In this document: one piece after another, positions 16,263 to 24,913 of the stretch
Layout of the letters: each line of letters opens with the position of its first letter
Position numbering within the stretch: position 1 is the first letter of the stretch
NCBI RefSeq assembly: GCF_014852685.1
Contig: NZ_JACZDF010000002.1
Location: forward strand, 585,935 to 649,934
From: Flavimobilis rhizosphaerae
GTDB lineage: Bacteria > Actinomycetota > Actinomycetes > Actinomycetales > Cellulomonadaceae
Direction of reading: 5' to 3'
Length of the DNA: 64,000 nucleotides
Program-made: the position numbers and the translations under genes
Notes under the pieces: model-generated
Database searches by the model: none
Told to the model about the DNA's origin: nothing
What the model saw: the letters and a program-made list of their open reading frames with translations, nothing else

Positions 16263-17294
16263 GTGTCGCACGAGTGGTCCGAGGAGGTCGAGCGCGTCGT
16301 CGCTGGTCTGCTCGGCGGCGAGCGTTCGTCGACGCTGCACGACCTCGCCGATGAGGCGGGGCTCGACGAGTCATGGGTCGAGCGCTACTGGCAGCTCATG
16401 GGGCTGCCCCCGTCGAGTCCTGACGCCACCGAGTACACGCGCGAGGATGCGCAGGCGCTCGCGGACCTGCACGAGCTCGAGGTGCGGGAGAACCTCGACG
16501 CACGCACGATCGCGTCGCTCGTGAGGTCGGTCGGCCACTCGACCGAGCGGTTGTCGTGGTGGCACTTCGAGGCGCTCGTCGACCACGTCGTCCGACAGCA
16601 GGGTCTGCTCGACCCGGACGCGCGTCGAGCGGTCATCCGGGCGATGGACCGGCTTGCGCCGGTGCTTGAGCGTCAGCTCGTGCACGCGTGGCGCCGGCAG
16701 ACGACGGCGCTCGTCACGCGCATGGCGGAGGAGTTCGGCGACGCGGCGCAGGACACGGCGTCGCTCCGTTCGGGCCGTGACCTGCCGCTGCCGCGGGCGG
16801 TGGGCTTCGCCGACATCGTTGCGTTCACGCGCATGACCGCGACGATGGCGCCCGACGACCTCGCGAACTTCATCCAGGCGTTCGAGACGCGTGCGCGGGA
16901 CATCGTCACGGCGAACGGCGGCCGGGTCGTCAAGACGATCGGTGACGCGCTGCTGTTCATCGCGGACGACGTCGTCACGGGGGCGCGCGTCGCGCTCGGC
17001 CTCGCGAAGGCGACCGAGGACGAGCTCGGGGTGCCGGGCATCGCGGGGCGTCCGGTGCGGGTGAGCCTCGTGTGGGGTCGAGTGCTGGCGCGGTTCGGTG
17101 ACGTCTTCGGCCCGTCGGTCAACCTCGCATCGCGGCTCACGGACCAGGCGGAGCCGTCGACGGTCCTGCTCGACGAGGTGACGGCGCACCGGCTCGCGTC
17201 GAACCCGCACTTCGCGCTCACGACGCTCGAGCCGCGTGAGGTGCCGGGGCTCGGGACGCTCACTCCGGTGCGGCTGGACTTCGCGCGCGACTGA
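16263..17294 (+). CDS. Class III adenylate/guanylate cyclase
   Basis: A 343-residue soluble protein. I prefer the GTG at 16263 because TAGGAT (16250-16255) lies seven nt before it and would overlap the alternative ATG at 16254. Residues ~1-165 are a helical regulatory domain (MerR/HTH-like start, STLHDLADEAGLDESWVERYW). Residues ~170-340 are the cyclase homology domain with metal-binding Asp residues in GFADIVAFTRM and KTIGDALLFIADD, the Lys of VVKTIGD, and the transition-state Asn/Arg in VNLASRL. The key residues are present, so the enzyme should be active. No membrane span or sensor is visible. cAMP is the likely product; whether it uses ATP or GTP is not certain. Confidence 0.88.
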   Translation: MSHEWSEEVERVVAGLLGGERSSTLHDLADEAGLDESWVERYWQLMGLPPSSPDATEYTREDAQALADLHELEVRENLDARTIASLVRSVGHSTERLSWWHFEALVDHVVRQQGLLDPDARRAVIRAMDRLAPVLERQLVHAWRRQTTALVTRMAEEFGDAAQDTASLRSGRDLPLPRAVGFADIVAFTRMTATMAPDDLANFIQAFETRARDIVTANGGRVVKTIGDALLFIADDVVTGARVALGLAKATEDELGVPGIAGRPVRVSLVWGRVLARFGDVFGPSVNLASRLTDQAEPSTVLLDEVTAHRLASNPHFALTTLEPREVPGLGTLTPVRLDFARD

Positions 17295-17300
17295 GCGTGA

Positions 17301-18035
17301 CTACCCCTCGGTGTCGAGGAGCCTCGCGTCGTTCTCGCTCACCCGGCCGACGCGCGAGGAGACGGGGTGCCACACGAGCTCGGGTGCGTCGGAGAGTGCC
17401 AGGTCGAGCGCTTCGCGGCCGTCGGTCGAGGGGTCGAGCCAGCCGTCGAGCGTCGTGTCCGTGAGCATGACGGGCGTGCGGTCGTGGATGTCGGCGAGCT
17501 CGCCGGTGGCGGCGCGCGTGAGGATGGTGCATGTGACGAGCCACCGGGCCGGGTCGTCGTCGGGGAGGTCCTTGTCGCGCCAGAACTCGTAGAGCCCCGC
17601 GAGGGCGGCGACGGAGCCGTCGGCGGGGTGGATGTAGAACGGCTGCTTGGCGGGCCTCGGGCCGTCGTCGAGCTTGCGCCATTCGTAGTAGCCGTCGGCG
17701 GGCACGACGGCGCGGCGGGAGGCTACGGCGCGCTTGAAGGACGGCTTCTCGAGGACCGTCTCGGAGCGTGCGTTGAGGAGTCGGGCGCCGCCGCTCGGGT
17801 CGCGCGCCCACGACGGGACGAGGCCCCAGCGGGCGGTGCGCAGCTGGCGGACGGGAGGTGCGTCGGGGGTCTCGCGCGGGGCGCGTTCGACGATCATGCG
17901 GACGTCGTGGGTGGGGGCGACGTTCCACGATGCGCGCCACTCGCGGAGCTCGTCGTCGAGGGGCAGCGTCGGGTCGATCATGAAGGCGTCGAGGAGGTCC
18001 TGGGTCGCCCGGGCCGAGGCGAAGCGTCCGCACAT
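17301..18035 (-). CDS. SOS response-associated peptidase (SRAP/HMCES/YedK family)
   Basis: 244 residues starting MCGRF, where Cys2 after Met removal forms a thiazolidine cross-link with abasic sites in single-stranded DNA. The remaining family residues are present: WNVAPT, WGLVPSWA, NARSET, DGYYEW (catalytic Glu) and the active-site His in LADIHDRTPVML. The ATG at 18035 is therefore certain; the longer open frame is not needed. It is transcribed divergently from an MFS exporter gene 70 bases away. I saw no clear LexA box in the shared region, only a GACACCG/CGGTGTC inverted repeat at 18060-18084. Confidence 0.93.
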   Translation of the reverse strand: MCGRFASARATQDLLDAFMIDPTLPLDDELREWRASWNVAPTHDVRMIVERAPRETPDAPPVRQLRTARWGLVPSWARDPSGGARLLNARSETVLEKPSFKRAVASRRAVVPADGYYEWRKLDDGPRPAKQPFYIHPADGSVAALAGLYEFWRDKDLPDDDPARWLVTCTILTRAATGELADIHDRTPVMLTDTTLDGWLDPSTDGREALDLALSDAPELVWHPVSSRVGRVSENDARLLDTEG

Positions 18036-18059
18036 GCGTCCACTGTGGCACGTGGCACG

Positions 18060-18084
18060 GACACCGACCGCGGAAACCGGTGTC
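18060..18084. promoter_or_regulatory. Inverted repeat in SRAP/MFS divergent promoter region
   Basis: GACACCG (18060-18066) and CGGTGTC (18078-18084) form a perfect 7-bp dyad 11 bases apart, ten bases before the MFS -10 hexamer TATGAT (18094-18099). The placement at -28 to -52 suits an operator. The regulator is unknown. Confidence 0.4.
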
Positions 18085-18105
18085 TCGAAACGATATGATC
18101 TCGTG

Positions 18106-19329
18106 GTGACGACCCCGGCCCCTCCGCAGTACCGCCCCGGCCCCAAGTACGTCCTTCTCCTCGGTTCGCTCGCTGCCGTCCCCGCGATCACGACCGACAT
18201 CTACCTCCCGTCCCTGCCGACCGTCGGCGCCGAGCTCGGCGCGACCGCGGCCGCCGCCCAGCTGACGATCTCCGGCATGCTCGTCGGCGGTGCCGTCGGA
18301 CAGCTCGTTATCGGTCCGCTCTCGGACCGCTTCGGGCGACGCCTGCCCGTGCTCGTCGGGCTCCTCGGTCACGTGCTCACGTCGGTGCTGTGCATGATCG
18401 CGCCGAACATCACGGCGCTCATCGCGCTGCGCGTCCTCCAGGGCTTCTTCAACGCGGCTGCGTCCGTCGTCGCGATCGCGGTGATCCGCGACCGCTTTGT
18501 CGGGTCCGACGCCGCGCGTCTCCTCTCGCGGCTCATGCTCGTCATCGGTGTCGCGCCGCTCTTTGCACCCGCGGTGGGCGGCGCGATCGCGCACGCGTGG
18601 ACGTGGCGCGGGGTCTTCGGCGTCCTCGCGGGGCTCGGCGTAGCGCTCGCGGTGCTCGTGTGGCGGTTCATGCCGGAGACGCTGCCGGCTGACCGCCGGC
18701 GGATCGCCGGCCCGCGGGGCGTCGCACGCGGCTATCTCGAGCTGCTGCGCGACCGGCGCTTCATGGCGCTCGCGCTCATCCCGGGCATGGCGCAGGCCGT
18801 CATCATGAGCTACGTCGTCGGCTCGACGTACGTGTTCCAGCGTGAGCACGGGCTCGACGCCAACCAGTTCGCGCTGCTCTTCGCGATCAACGGCGTCGCG
18901 CTCGTCGGGGGCGCGCAGGTCAACGCGCACCTCGTCAAGCGGCTCGCGCCGCTGCGGGTGCTCCGGGTTGCGATCGTCGTCCAGGCGGTCCTCGGGCTCA
19001 CGCTCGTCGCGGTGACGGCGAGCGGGCTCGGCGGGCTCGCGCTCATGTGCGTCGTCCTCTGGTTGATGCTGTCGATGCAGGGGCTCGTGCCGGGCAACGC
19101 GAGCGTGCTCGCGCTCAACGACTACGGCCACATGGCGGGGACGGCCGCCGCGTTCCTCGGCGCGATGCAGGCTGCGCTTGGCGGCCTCGTCGCGCCGATC
19201 GTCGGCTTCACGGGCGGTACCGGGGTGTCGATGGTCGCCGTGATGACGGGGTCTGTCCTCGTCGGGTTCACGGTGCTCGCGGTCGCGACGCCCGCGTACC
19301 GGCGCGGGGGAGCGTGGGGCGCGCCCTGA
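18106..19329 (+). CDS. Bcr/CflA-family MFS drug-resistance exporter
   Basis: 407 residues with twelve predicted membrane helices. The first-helix signature TTDIYLPSLPTVGAELG and the motif-A loop GPLSDRFGRR place it in the Bcr/CflA (DHA1) group that exports drugs or small metabolites by proton antiport. The hexamer TATGAT ends six nt before the GTG at 18106 (another GTG is at 18103), so the mRNA is probably leaderless. It is divergent from the SRAP gene and followed by an Rrf2-type regulator gene 96 bases downstream. The substrate cannot be inferred. Confidence 0.88.
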   Translation: MTTPAPPQYRPGPKYVLLLGSLAAVPAITTDIYLPSLPTVGAELGATAAAAQLTISGMLVGGAVGQLVIGPLSDRFGRRLPVLVGLLGHVLTSVLCMIAPNITALIALRVLQGFFNAAASVVAIAVIRDRFVGSDAARLLSRLMLVIGVAPLFAPAVGGAIAHAWTWRGVFGVLAGLGVALAVLVWRFMPETLPADRRRIAGPRGVARGYLELLRDRRFMALALIPGMAQAVIMSYVVGSTYVFQREHGLDANQFALLFAINGVALVGGAQVNAHLVKRLAPLRVLRVAIVVQAVLGLTLVAVTASGLGGLALMCVVLWLMLSMQGLVPGNASVLALNDYGHMAGTAAAFLGAMQAALGGLVAPIVGFTGGTGVSMVAVMTGSVLVGFTVLAVATPAYRRGGAWGAP

Positions 19330-19425
19330 GCGTCGCCGTCGCCGACGGCGTCGGGCCCGAGCGGCGCTGACGCCGCTCCTGAACGCGCCTGACGACGGGT
19401 CGTGGCGGCTGGCATGCTGGGCAGC

Positions 19426-19911
19426 ATGCGCGTGACCGCCAAGACCGACTATGCCGTGCGTGGGTGCCTCGAGCTCGCCGCGCACCGGGCCGACGGCATG
19501 CTCAAGGCCGATCAGATCGCGGCTGCCCAGCAGATCCCGGGCGCGTTCATGCTCTCGATCCTCGGTGACCTGCGGGCCGCGGGGATCGTCGAGTCGCGCC
19601 GCGGGGCGGACGGAGGGTACCGGCTCGCGCTCGACCCGTCGGACGTCGCTCTCGCGGACGTCATCCGGGCGATCGACGGGCCGCTCGCGAGCATCGCGGG
19701 CGTGCAGCCGGAGGACGTCGACTACCGGGGTGCGTCGGTGCACCTGAGGGACGCGTGGGTCGCGCTGCGGGTCGCGATGCGCTCGGTGCTCGAGGCGACG
19801 ACGCTGGCGGACGTGGTTGCGGGGGACCTGCCCGCGGTGGCGCGCGCGCTGCTGTCGCACGATGACGCGTACGTCACGCGTCCGTTGCCCGGCCGTGACG
19901 CCGAGGGGTGA
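19426..19911 (+). CDS. Rrf2-family transcriptional regulator
   Basis: 161 residues. The winged helix-turn-helix is typical of Rrf2: MRVTAKTDYAVRGCLELAAH, LKADQIAAAQQIPGAFMLSILGDLRAAGIVESRRGADGGYRL. The three clustered cysteines that bind Fe-S in IscR/NsrR/RsrR are absent (only one Cys, in the first helix), so it does not sense through a cluster of that type. The ATG at 19426 is preferred over 19402 because homology begins there. Its target is unknown; the upstream MFS gene or the Tad operon 220 bases downstream are the neighbours. Confidence 0.85.
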   Translation: MRVTAKTDYAVRGCLELAAHRADGMLKADQIAAAQQIPGAFMLSILGDLRAAGIVESRRGADGGYRLALDPSDVALADVIRAIDGPLASIAGVQPEDVDYRGASVHLRDAWVALRVAMRSVLEATTLADVVAGDLPAVARALLSHDDAYVTRPLPGRDAEG

Positions 19912-19943
19912 GTCCGCCCGGGCGATGGGGTGAGAACACCCTG

Positions 19944-20064
19944 TTGTCCACAAGGCAAGACACAGTCTCACGGGTGATGTGCGCACTATTTTCGCAGGTC
20001 GGCGCGATGCTCGCCGTGTTCAGTCCTCCCTGTCCACAGTTGGGTGCGCTGAGCGTTATCCACA
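19944..20064 (+). promoter_or_regulatory. Three DnaA-box-like nonamers upstream of the Tad operon
   Basis: TTGTCCACA (19944-19952), CTGTCCACA (20030-20038) and TTATCCACA (20056-20064) lie in the same orientation in an interval that is AT-rich for this genome. The last is the perfect DnaA consensus. The interval also holds the inverted repeat ATTCGG/CCGAAT (20064-20085) and would contain the Tad operon promoter. No replication genes are nearby, so this is not proposed to be oriC. Confidence 0.5.
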
Positions 20065-20134
20065 TTCGGCGAGCGGAGTCCGAATCGTTCACCTAGTGTC
20101 GGCGAGGTTCTGACCGCCCGGCAAGGAGGTGCAC

Positions 20135-21358
20135 GTGGACGCGGTGGCGATCCTCGAGTCCGAGGTGCGCGAGCTTGTGCGCACCCACGGAATCGACCCT
20201 GTCCGCGACCGTGCGGCTTTCGACGGCCTCCTCGACACGGCGCGCGAGAACTACGAGCGTCGGGCCGGTCGCGGCGACGTCCCGCCGCTCCTCGACCTCG
20301 CACGTGCCGAGCGAGCCGTCCGGGACGCGGTCGCCGGCCTCGGCCCCCTCCAGCGCTACCTCGATGACCCCGAGATCGAAGAGATCTGGGTGAACTCGCC
20401 CTCTCGCGTGTTCGTCGCGCGCGGCGGGACGGCCGAGCTTACGCCGACGATCCTCACCTCCGGCCAGGTCGCCGACCTCGTCGAGCGCATGCTCGAGCCC
20501 ACCGGTCGGAGGATCGACGTCTCGAGCCCCTTCGTCGATGCTTCGCTCCCCGGCGGCGAGCGGCTCCACGTCGTCATCCCCGACGTCACACGCGAGTGGT
20601 CCCTCAACATCCGCAAGTTCGTCGCCCGCGCCCGCAGCCTCGACGATCTCGTCGCGCTCGGCACGCTCACCGCCCCCGCCGCACGCTTCCTCGACGCGTG
20701 CGTCCGCGCGGGCCTCAACGTCCTCGTCGCGGGAGCGACCCACGCCGGCAAGACGACGCTCGTCAACGCCCTCGGCGGATCGATCCCCGCCGACGAGCGC
20801 GTCATCGTCTGCGAGGAGGTCTTCGAGCTGCGGCTTCCCGGCCGCGACGTCGTCGGCATGCAGTGCCGCCAGCCGAGCCTCGAGGGGACGGGGGAGATCC
20901 CGCTGCGACGGCTCGTCAAGGAAGCGCTGCGCATGCGACCCGACCGGATCGTCGTCGGCGAGGTGCGCGAGGCCGAGGCGTTCGACCTGCTCGTCGCCCT
21001 CTCGTCCGGCATCCCCGGCATGTGCACCCTCCACGCCGGCTCGGCGCGCGAGGCGGTCGCGAAGATGTGCACGCTCCCGCTGCTCGCCGGAGAAAACGTC
21101 ACGTCAAACTTCGTCGTGCCGTCCGTCGCGACGTCGCTCGACGTCGTCGTCCACCTCGCGCGGGACGCGCGCGGGGCACGGCGCGTCCGCGAGATCGCCC
21201 TCGTCACCGGGCGCGTCGAGAACGGCGTCGTCGAGCTCGCCGAGATCTACCGCACGGAGCGCGACGCGCTCGTCCGCGGCGCGGGGCACCCCGTGAGCAC
21301 CGAGCCGTTCGCGCGCGTCGGCATCGACGTCGCGGCACTCCTCCGGGCGGGTGACTGA
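20135..21358 (+). CDS. Tad/Flp pilus assembly ATPase (TadA/CpaF type)
   Basis: 407 residues. AAGGAGG (20123-20129) lies five bases before the GTG at 20135, which decides the start over the GTG at 20129. This hexameric secretion ATPase powers Flp pilus assembly. Visible are the N-terminal domain (PLQRYLDDPEIEEIWVNSPSRVFVARGG), Walker A GATHAGKTTLVNAL, the Asp-box VIVCEEVFEL, Walker B IVVGEVREAEAFDLLVAL, and the His box GMCTLHAGSAREAV. It is the first gene of a seven-gene operon; the next gene overlaps it by eight bases. A TadZ/CpaE-type ATPase and a prepilin peptidase are not in the window. Confidence 0.93.
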   Translation: MDAVAILESEVRELVRTHGIDPVRDRAAFDGLLDTARENYERRAGRGDVPPLLDLARAERAVRDAVAGLGPLQRYLDDPEIEEIWVNSPSRVFVARGGTAELTPTILTSGQVADLVERMLEPTGRRIDVSSPFVDASLPGGERLHVVIPDVTREWSLNIRKFVARARSLDDLVALGTLTAPAARFLDACVRAGLNVLVAGATHAGKTTLVNALGGSIPADERVIVCEEVFELRLPGRDVVGMQCRQPSLEGTGEIPLRRLVKEALRMRPDRIVVGEVREAEAFDLLVALSSGIPGMCTLHAGSAREAVAKMCTLPLLAGENVTSNFVVPSVATSLDVVVHLARDARGARRVREIALVTGRVENGVVELAEIYRTERDALVRGAGHPVSTEPFARVGIDVAALLRAGD

Positions 21359-22214
21359 CGTGGACGTCGTCGTCGGGCTCCTCCTGGGCTGCGGGCTCCT
21401 GCTCGTCTGGACCGCGAGCTGGGAGTCGGCCGGCCTGCGGAAGCGCCCGCGTGCGCTCGGCCGGCTCGCGGACGATCTCGCAGGCGCGGGTCTTCCAGGG
21501 ACGAGCCCGGCGGGGCTCGTCGTACTGTCCGGTGTCCTCGGCGTGCTCGTCCTCGTCGGGGCGAGCGCCGCAACCGGTGCCGTGCCGCTCGGCGTGTGCT
21601 TCGGCCTCATCGCCGCGGGCGCGCCGACGACCGTCGTGCGGGCCCGGGCCGCCTCGCGAGCCAAGGCGATGCGTGAGGTCTGGCCCGAGGTCGTCGACCA
21701 CCTCGTCTCGGGAGTGCGTGCCGGCCTTTCGCTGCCGGAGGCGCTCGCGCAGCTCGCACACCGTGGGCCCGCCGAGCTCAGGGGCCAGTTCGCGCGCTTC
21801 GCGGCCGACCATCGTGCGTCCGGACGGTTCGACGAGAGTCTCGACGATCTCAAGGCACGGCTCGCGGACCCGGTCGCCGACCGGCTCGTCGAGTCTCTCC
21901 GGATCACCCGGCAGGTCGGCGGGACCGACCTCGGGCGGCTCCTGCGAACCCTCGCGAGTTTCCTCCGTGAGGACAACCGGACGCGCGGCGAGCTCGAGGC
22001 CCGGCAGAGCTGGACCGTCGCCGGCGCACGGCTCGCGGTTGCTGCACCCTGGGTGACGCTCGCACTTCTCGCGACCCGCCCTGGGACCGCTGCGGCGTAC
22101 GGCACCCCCGCAGGTGCCCTCGTCCTCGCGGTCGGGGGCCTCATGTGTCTCGTCGCGTACCGGGTGATGGTGAGGGTCGGGCGGCTCCCCGCCGACAGGA
22201 GGGTGCTCCGATGA
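21351..22214 (+). CDS. Tad pilus platform protein (TadB type)
   Basis: 287 residues. The GTG at 21351 overlaps the end of the ATPase gene; a second GTG at 21360 is equally possible. Membrane helices at the N terminus and two at the C terminus flank a type II secretion F domain (VWPEVVDHLVSGVRAGLSLPEALAQLAHRGPAELR, RQVGGTDLGRLLRTLASFLREDN). TadB forms the inner-membrane platform with TadC. The stop overlaps the ATG of the next gene (ATGA). Confidence 0.88.
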   Translation: MTDVDVVVGLLLGCGLLLVWTASWESAGLRKRPRALGRLADDLAGAGLPGTSPAGLVVLSGVLGVLVLVGASAATGAVPLGVCFGLIAAGAPTTVVRARAASRAKAMREVWPEVVDHLVSGVRAGLSLPEALAQLAHRGPAELRGQFARFAADHRASGRFDESLDDLKARLADPVADRLVESLRITRQVGGTDLGRLLRTLASFLREDNRTRGELEARQSWTVAGARLAVAAPWVTLALLATRPGTAAAYGTPAGALVLAVGGLMCLVAYRVMVRVGRLPADRRVLR

Positions 22215-23143
22215 CGGGCGCCGACTCCCTCGGCGTGTGGGCCGGGCTCGCCCTCGGTCTTGGCCTCGTACTGCTCCACGCCCACGTGCGTGCGCGGCGC
22301 GTCACCTTCGAGCAGCGGCTCTCGCCGTACGTCCCACGTCCTGACCTCGGCACGGGTACCGACGAGGGCGCGCTGCCCCAGTTCAGGGGCTTCCTCGGCG
22401 GGATGCTCGGCGCGCCGCTGCGCCGCGCGACGCACGCCACGGTCCGCATCCTCGGTGGGAGCGACGAGCTCGCTCGTCGGTTGCGGCGCGCGGGGGACGC
22501 CCGGAGCGTCGAGCAGGTCCGTGCGAGCCAGGTGGTCGGGCTGTGCGTGGGGCTCGCTCTCGGGCTCGTCGTCGCCGTGCCGGCGGGAGCGGCGGGAGCG
22601 TTTCCCGTGCCGGTCGCGATCGTGCTCGTCCTCCTCCTCGGCCTGAGCGGCGCGATCCTGCCCGACGTCCGGCTCGGCACCGCGATCAAGCAGCGTGAGG
22701 AGGCGATGCTCCTCGAGTTTCCGACGATCGCCGAGGTCCTCGCCCTCGCCGTCGCCGCGGGGGAGAGTCCGCACGCCGCGCTCCAGCGCGTCGCCCGGAT
22801 CGCCGACGGCGAGCTCGTCGGCGAGATGCGGCACGCTCTCGCCGACATCCACGCGGGCGCCAACCTCTCCGACGCCCTCGACCGGCTCGCCGACCGCACC
22901 GGGGTCCCGGCGCTCGGCCGCTTCGCGGAGGGCATCGCCGTCGCCGTCGAGCGAGGCACACCCGTCGCCGAGGTCCTCCGCGCCCAGGCGCAGGACGTCC
23001 GGGAGGACGGGCACCGTCGGCTCATGGAGATCGGCGGACGCAAGGAGGTCGCGATGCTCGTGCCCGTCGTCTTCCTCGTCCTGCCGATCACGATCTTCTT
23101 CGCCCTCTACCCGACCGCCGTCGTGCTCGTGAGCGGCCTCTGA
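22211..23143 (+). CDS. Tad pilus platform protein (TadC type)
   Basis: 310 residues starting at the ATG that overlaps the TadB stop. It has an N-terminal membrane helix, paired central helices, the F-domain sequence LLEFPTIAEVLALAVAAGESPHAALQRVAR and MRHALADIHAGANLSDALDRLADRTG, and a C-terminal helix after GGRKEVAMLVPVVFLVLPI. It is the second platform subunit, expected to pair with TadB. An 81-base gap separates it from the pilin-like gene. Confidence 0.88.
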   Translation: MTGADSLGVWAGLALGLGLVLLHAHVRARRVTFEQRLSPYVPRPDLGTGTDEGALPQFRGFLGGMLGAPLRRATHATVRILGGSDELARRLRRAGDARSVEQVRASQVVGLCVGLALGLVVAVPAGAAGAFPVPVAIVLVLLLGLSGAILPDVRLGTAIKQREEAMLLEFPTIAEVLALAVAAGESPHAALQRVARIADGELVGEMRHALADIHAGANLSDALDRLADRTGVPALGRFAEGIAVAVERGTPVAEVLRAQAQDVREDGHRRLMEIGGRKEVAMLVPVVFLVLPITIFFALYPTAVVLVSGL

Positions 23144-23224
23144 GCACCCACCACCCGACCCCGTCATCCCTGCCCGACTCACCCCTCGACGCACGTCCCG
23201 ACCACCGTCCCCGGAGGAACCCGC

Positions 23225-23515
23225 ATGACCGCCACGTTCGATCCCCGCAACGTCACCCCGTCCGCAGCCGCGAGCACCGCCCCGAGCCAGTCGCTGGCCT
23301 CGGCGCGCCGACGCCCCCGACGCGTCTCCGTGGCGACCCGCGTGCACGCGCGGCTGCTCGCCGCGACGGAGAGCGGCTCCGACCGAGGTGACGTCCCCGG
23401 TTGGGTCCTCGTCACCGTCATGAGCGCTGGTGTCGTCCTCGCCGTGTGGGCCGCCGCGGAGCTCGTGCTGCCGCAGGTGTTCCGCGAGGCCGTGACGAGT
23501 GTCCGGCGCCCCTGA
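23225..23515 (+). CDS. Small Flp-pilin-like membrane protein of the Tad locus
   Basis: 96 residues; CCGGAGGAA lies 5-6 bases before the ATG. About 60 polar, basic residues precede one hydrophobic helix introduced by DRGDVPGWVLVTVMSAGVVLAVWAAAEL, followed by a short tail. The position between tadC and tadE is where actinobacterial Tad loci encode their small pilin or pilin-like protein. The canonical Flp motif (Gly, then Glu-Tyr at +5) is not present, so I call it pilin-like rather than a proven Flp pilin. Confidence 0.75.
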   Translation: MTATFDPRNVTPSAAASTAPSQSLASARRRPRRVSVATRVHARLLAATESGSDRGDVPGWVLVTVMSAGVVLAVWAAAELVLPQVFREAVTSVRRP

Positions 23516-23519
23516 CCGC

Positions 23520-23918
23520 ATGCGTCCGCGACTCGTCCGGGAGGCGTCGTCCGACGAGGGCTCCGCGGTCGCAGAGTTCGTCATCGCCGGAGCGTTCGTC
23601 GTCCTCCTCCTGCTCTCCGTCGTCCAGCTGGCGCTCGCCCTGCACGTGCGCACCGTGGCGATCGACGCAGCCTCGGAGGGGGCGCGGCTCGGCGCGCGCT
23701 CGGGCATGACGCTCGACGACGCGCGTGAGCGTGCGCGCGACCTGCTCGCCGAGAGCCTCTCGACGGCGTATGCGCGGGACGTCGCGGCACGCACCGTCGT
23801 CCGCGACGGCGCGACGCTCGTCGAGGTGCGGGTCGACGCACCGCTGCCCGTCATCGCGCTGTTCGGCCCGCCGAGCCGGCTGAGCGTCACGGGGCACGCG
23901 CTTGTGGAGCCGTCGTGA
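23520..23918 (+). CDS. TadE-family pseudopilin
   Basis: 132 residues from ATG 23520; a GTG at 23499 overlapping the preceding gene is the alternative. The TadE signature is clear: SSDEGSAVAEFVIAGAFVVLLLLSVVQLALALHVRTVAIDAASEGARLGA, where a conserved Glu follows the cleavage region at the start of the hydrophobic helix. The C-terminal half is a beta-rich periplasm-facing or extracellular domain. TadE proteins are minor pilins needed for Flp pilus assembly or adhesion. Confidence 0.85.
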   Translation: MRPRLVREASSDEGSAVAEFVIAGAFVVLLLLSVVQLALALHVRTVAIDAASEGARLGARSGMTLDDARERARDLLAESLSTAYARDVAARTVVRDGATLVEVRVDAPLPVIALFGPPSRLSVTGHALVEPS

Positions 23919-24373
23919 CGAAGCGCGCGGAGACGCCGTTCGTCGCTCAGCTGCGGGACGACACCGGTGGCGCGGCGGTCGAGCTCGTCGCCGCGGTCGT
24001 CCTGCTGCTCGTGCCGGTCATCTATCTCGTCGTGGCGATCTCGCAGGTCCAGGCCGCGGCGTTCGCGACCGAGGGTGCGGCTCGTGACGTCGTGCGGGCG
24101 TATGTCATCGCGGAGGACGACGCGGAGGCGGTGCGCCGCGCGGACGCCGTCGCCGCCCTCGCGCTCGGCGACCATGGGATCTCACCCGGTGATGCGTCGG
24201 TCGAGGTCTCGTGCTCGGTGAAACCCTGTCTCACCCCGGGAACCGAGGTCGGCGTCCTCGTCGTCGCCGATGTCGTCCTGCCGGGGACCGATGTTCTCGG
24301 CCTTCCCGGAGTCTCGGTGACCGTGTCAGCCGCGCACCGTGGCGCTGTCGAGACGTTGCGGGAGGTGCCATGA
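23915..24373 (+). CDS. TadE/TadF-like minor pilin
   Basis: 152 residues; the GTG overlaps the TadE stop (GTGA). RDDTGGAAVELVAAVVLLLVPVIYLVVAISQVQAAAFATEGAARDVVRAY is a TadE/F-like helix with the conserved Glu. The extracellular part has two Cys (VSCSVKPC) that could form a disulfide. It is the second pseudopilin of the operon; which of TadE or TadF it replaces is uncertain. Confidence 0.8.
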   Translation: MTKRAETPFVAQLRDDTGGAAVELVAAVVLLLVPVIYLVVAISQVQAAAFATEGAARDVVRAYVIAEDDAEAVRRADAVAALALGDHGISPGDASVEVSCSVKPCLTPGTEVGVLVVADVVLPGTDVLGLPGVSVTVSAAHRGAVETLREVP

Positions 24374-24834
24374 CATCGGTCCGTGAGCGTGTGCGCGGGG
24401 ACGACGGGCAGGTGCTCGTGCTCGTCATCGGTGTCGCCGTCGTCGCGATCGCGATCGCGGTGACGCTCGCCGCCGTGTCGGGGCTCCTGCTTGAGCGCAA
24501 GCGCCTCGTGTCGACGGCGGACAACGCCGCAGCGTTCGCGGCGGCGGACCTCAGCGCCGACGACGTCTACAGGGCGACGGACCCGGAGAACTCGGGAGCG
24601 CACGCGCTCACCGAGCGCGGTGTGCGGGCCTCGGTCGCTGCGCACCTTGCAGGGTCGGGCTTCACCGACGACCCGGTCGAGATCGTCGCGGTGACGACCG
24701 ACGGGACGAGCGTCACGGTGACGCTGCGTCGCACCGTCCGGCCCTGGCTCGTCAGGACGTTCGCGGACGTGCTCGGTGACGACGGCATCGTCGTCGTCGG
24801 CACGGGTCGGGCGCGGCAGACGACCGGCGGCTGA
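24370..24834 (+). CDS. TadG/Rv3654c-like protein, last gene of the Tad operon
   Basis: 154 residues; the ATG overlaps the previous stop (ATGA). A short positive N terminus precedes GDDGQVLVLVIGVAVVAIAIAVTLAAVSGLLLERKRLVSTADNAAAFAAAD, the helicase/secretion-neighbourhood TadE-like motif found in the last gene of actinobacterial Tad operons. The remaining 90 residues are beta-rich. The protein is membrane anchored, with its C-terminal domain outside. The operon ends here, followed by 79 bases before a separately promoted lipoprotein gene. Confidence 0.8.
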   Translation: MTSVRERVRGDDGQVLVLVIGVAVVAIAIAVTLAAVSGLLLERKRLVSTADNAAAFAAADLSADDVYRATDPENSGAHALTERGVRASVAAHLAGSGFTDDPVEIVAVTTDGTSVTVTLRRTVRPWLVRTFADVLGDDGIVVVGTGRARQTTGG

Positions 24835-24913
24835 GCTCGCCGGGGAGACGCCGCGACGACGTGCAGGACCTCCGATCCTCGGGGGCACCCGCCCGCGCGG
24901 GTAGTCTCCGAGC

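Noticed and set aside
19912..20134. Possible replication origin because of DnaA-like boxes
   Set aside because: No dnaA, dnaN, gyrB or rpmH nearby, only three boxes, no clear AT-rich unwinding region.
21104..24175. 1023-codon minus-strand open frame across the Tad operon
   Set aside because: Low-complexity Arg/Ser/Thr product antisense to clear Tad genes.
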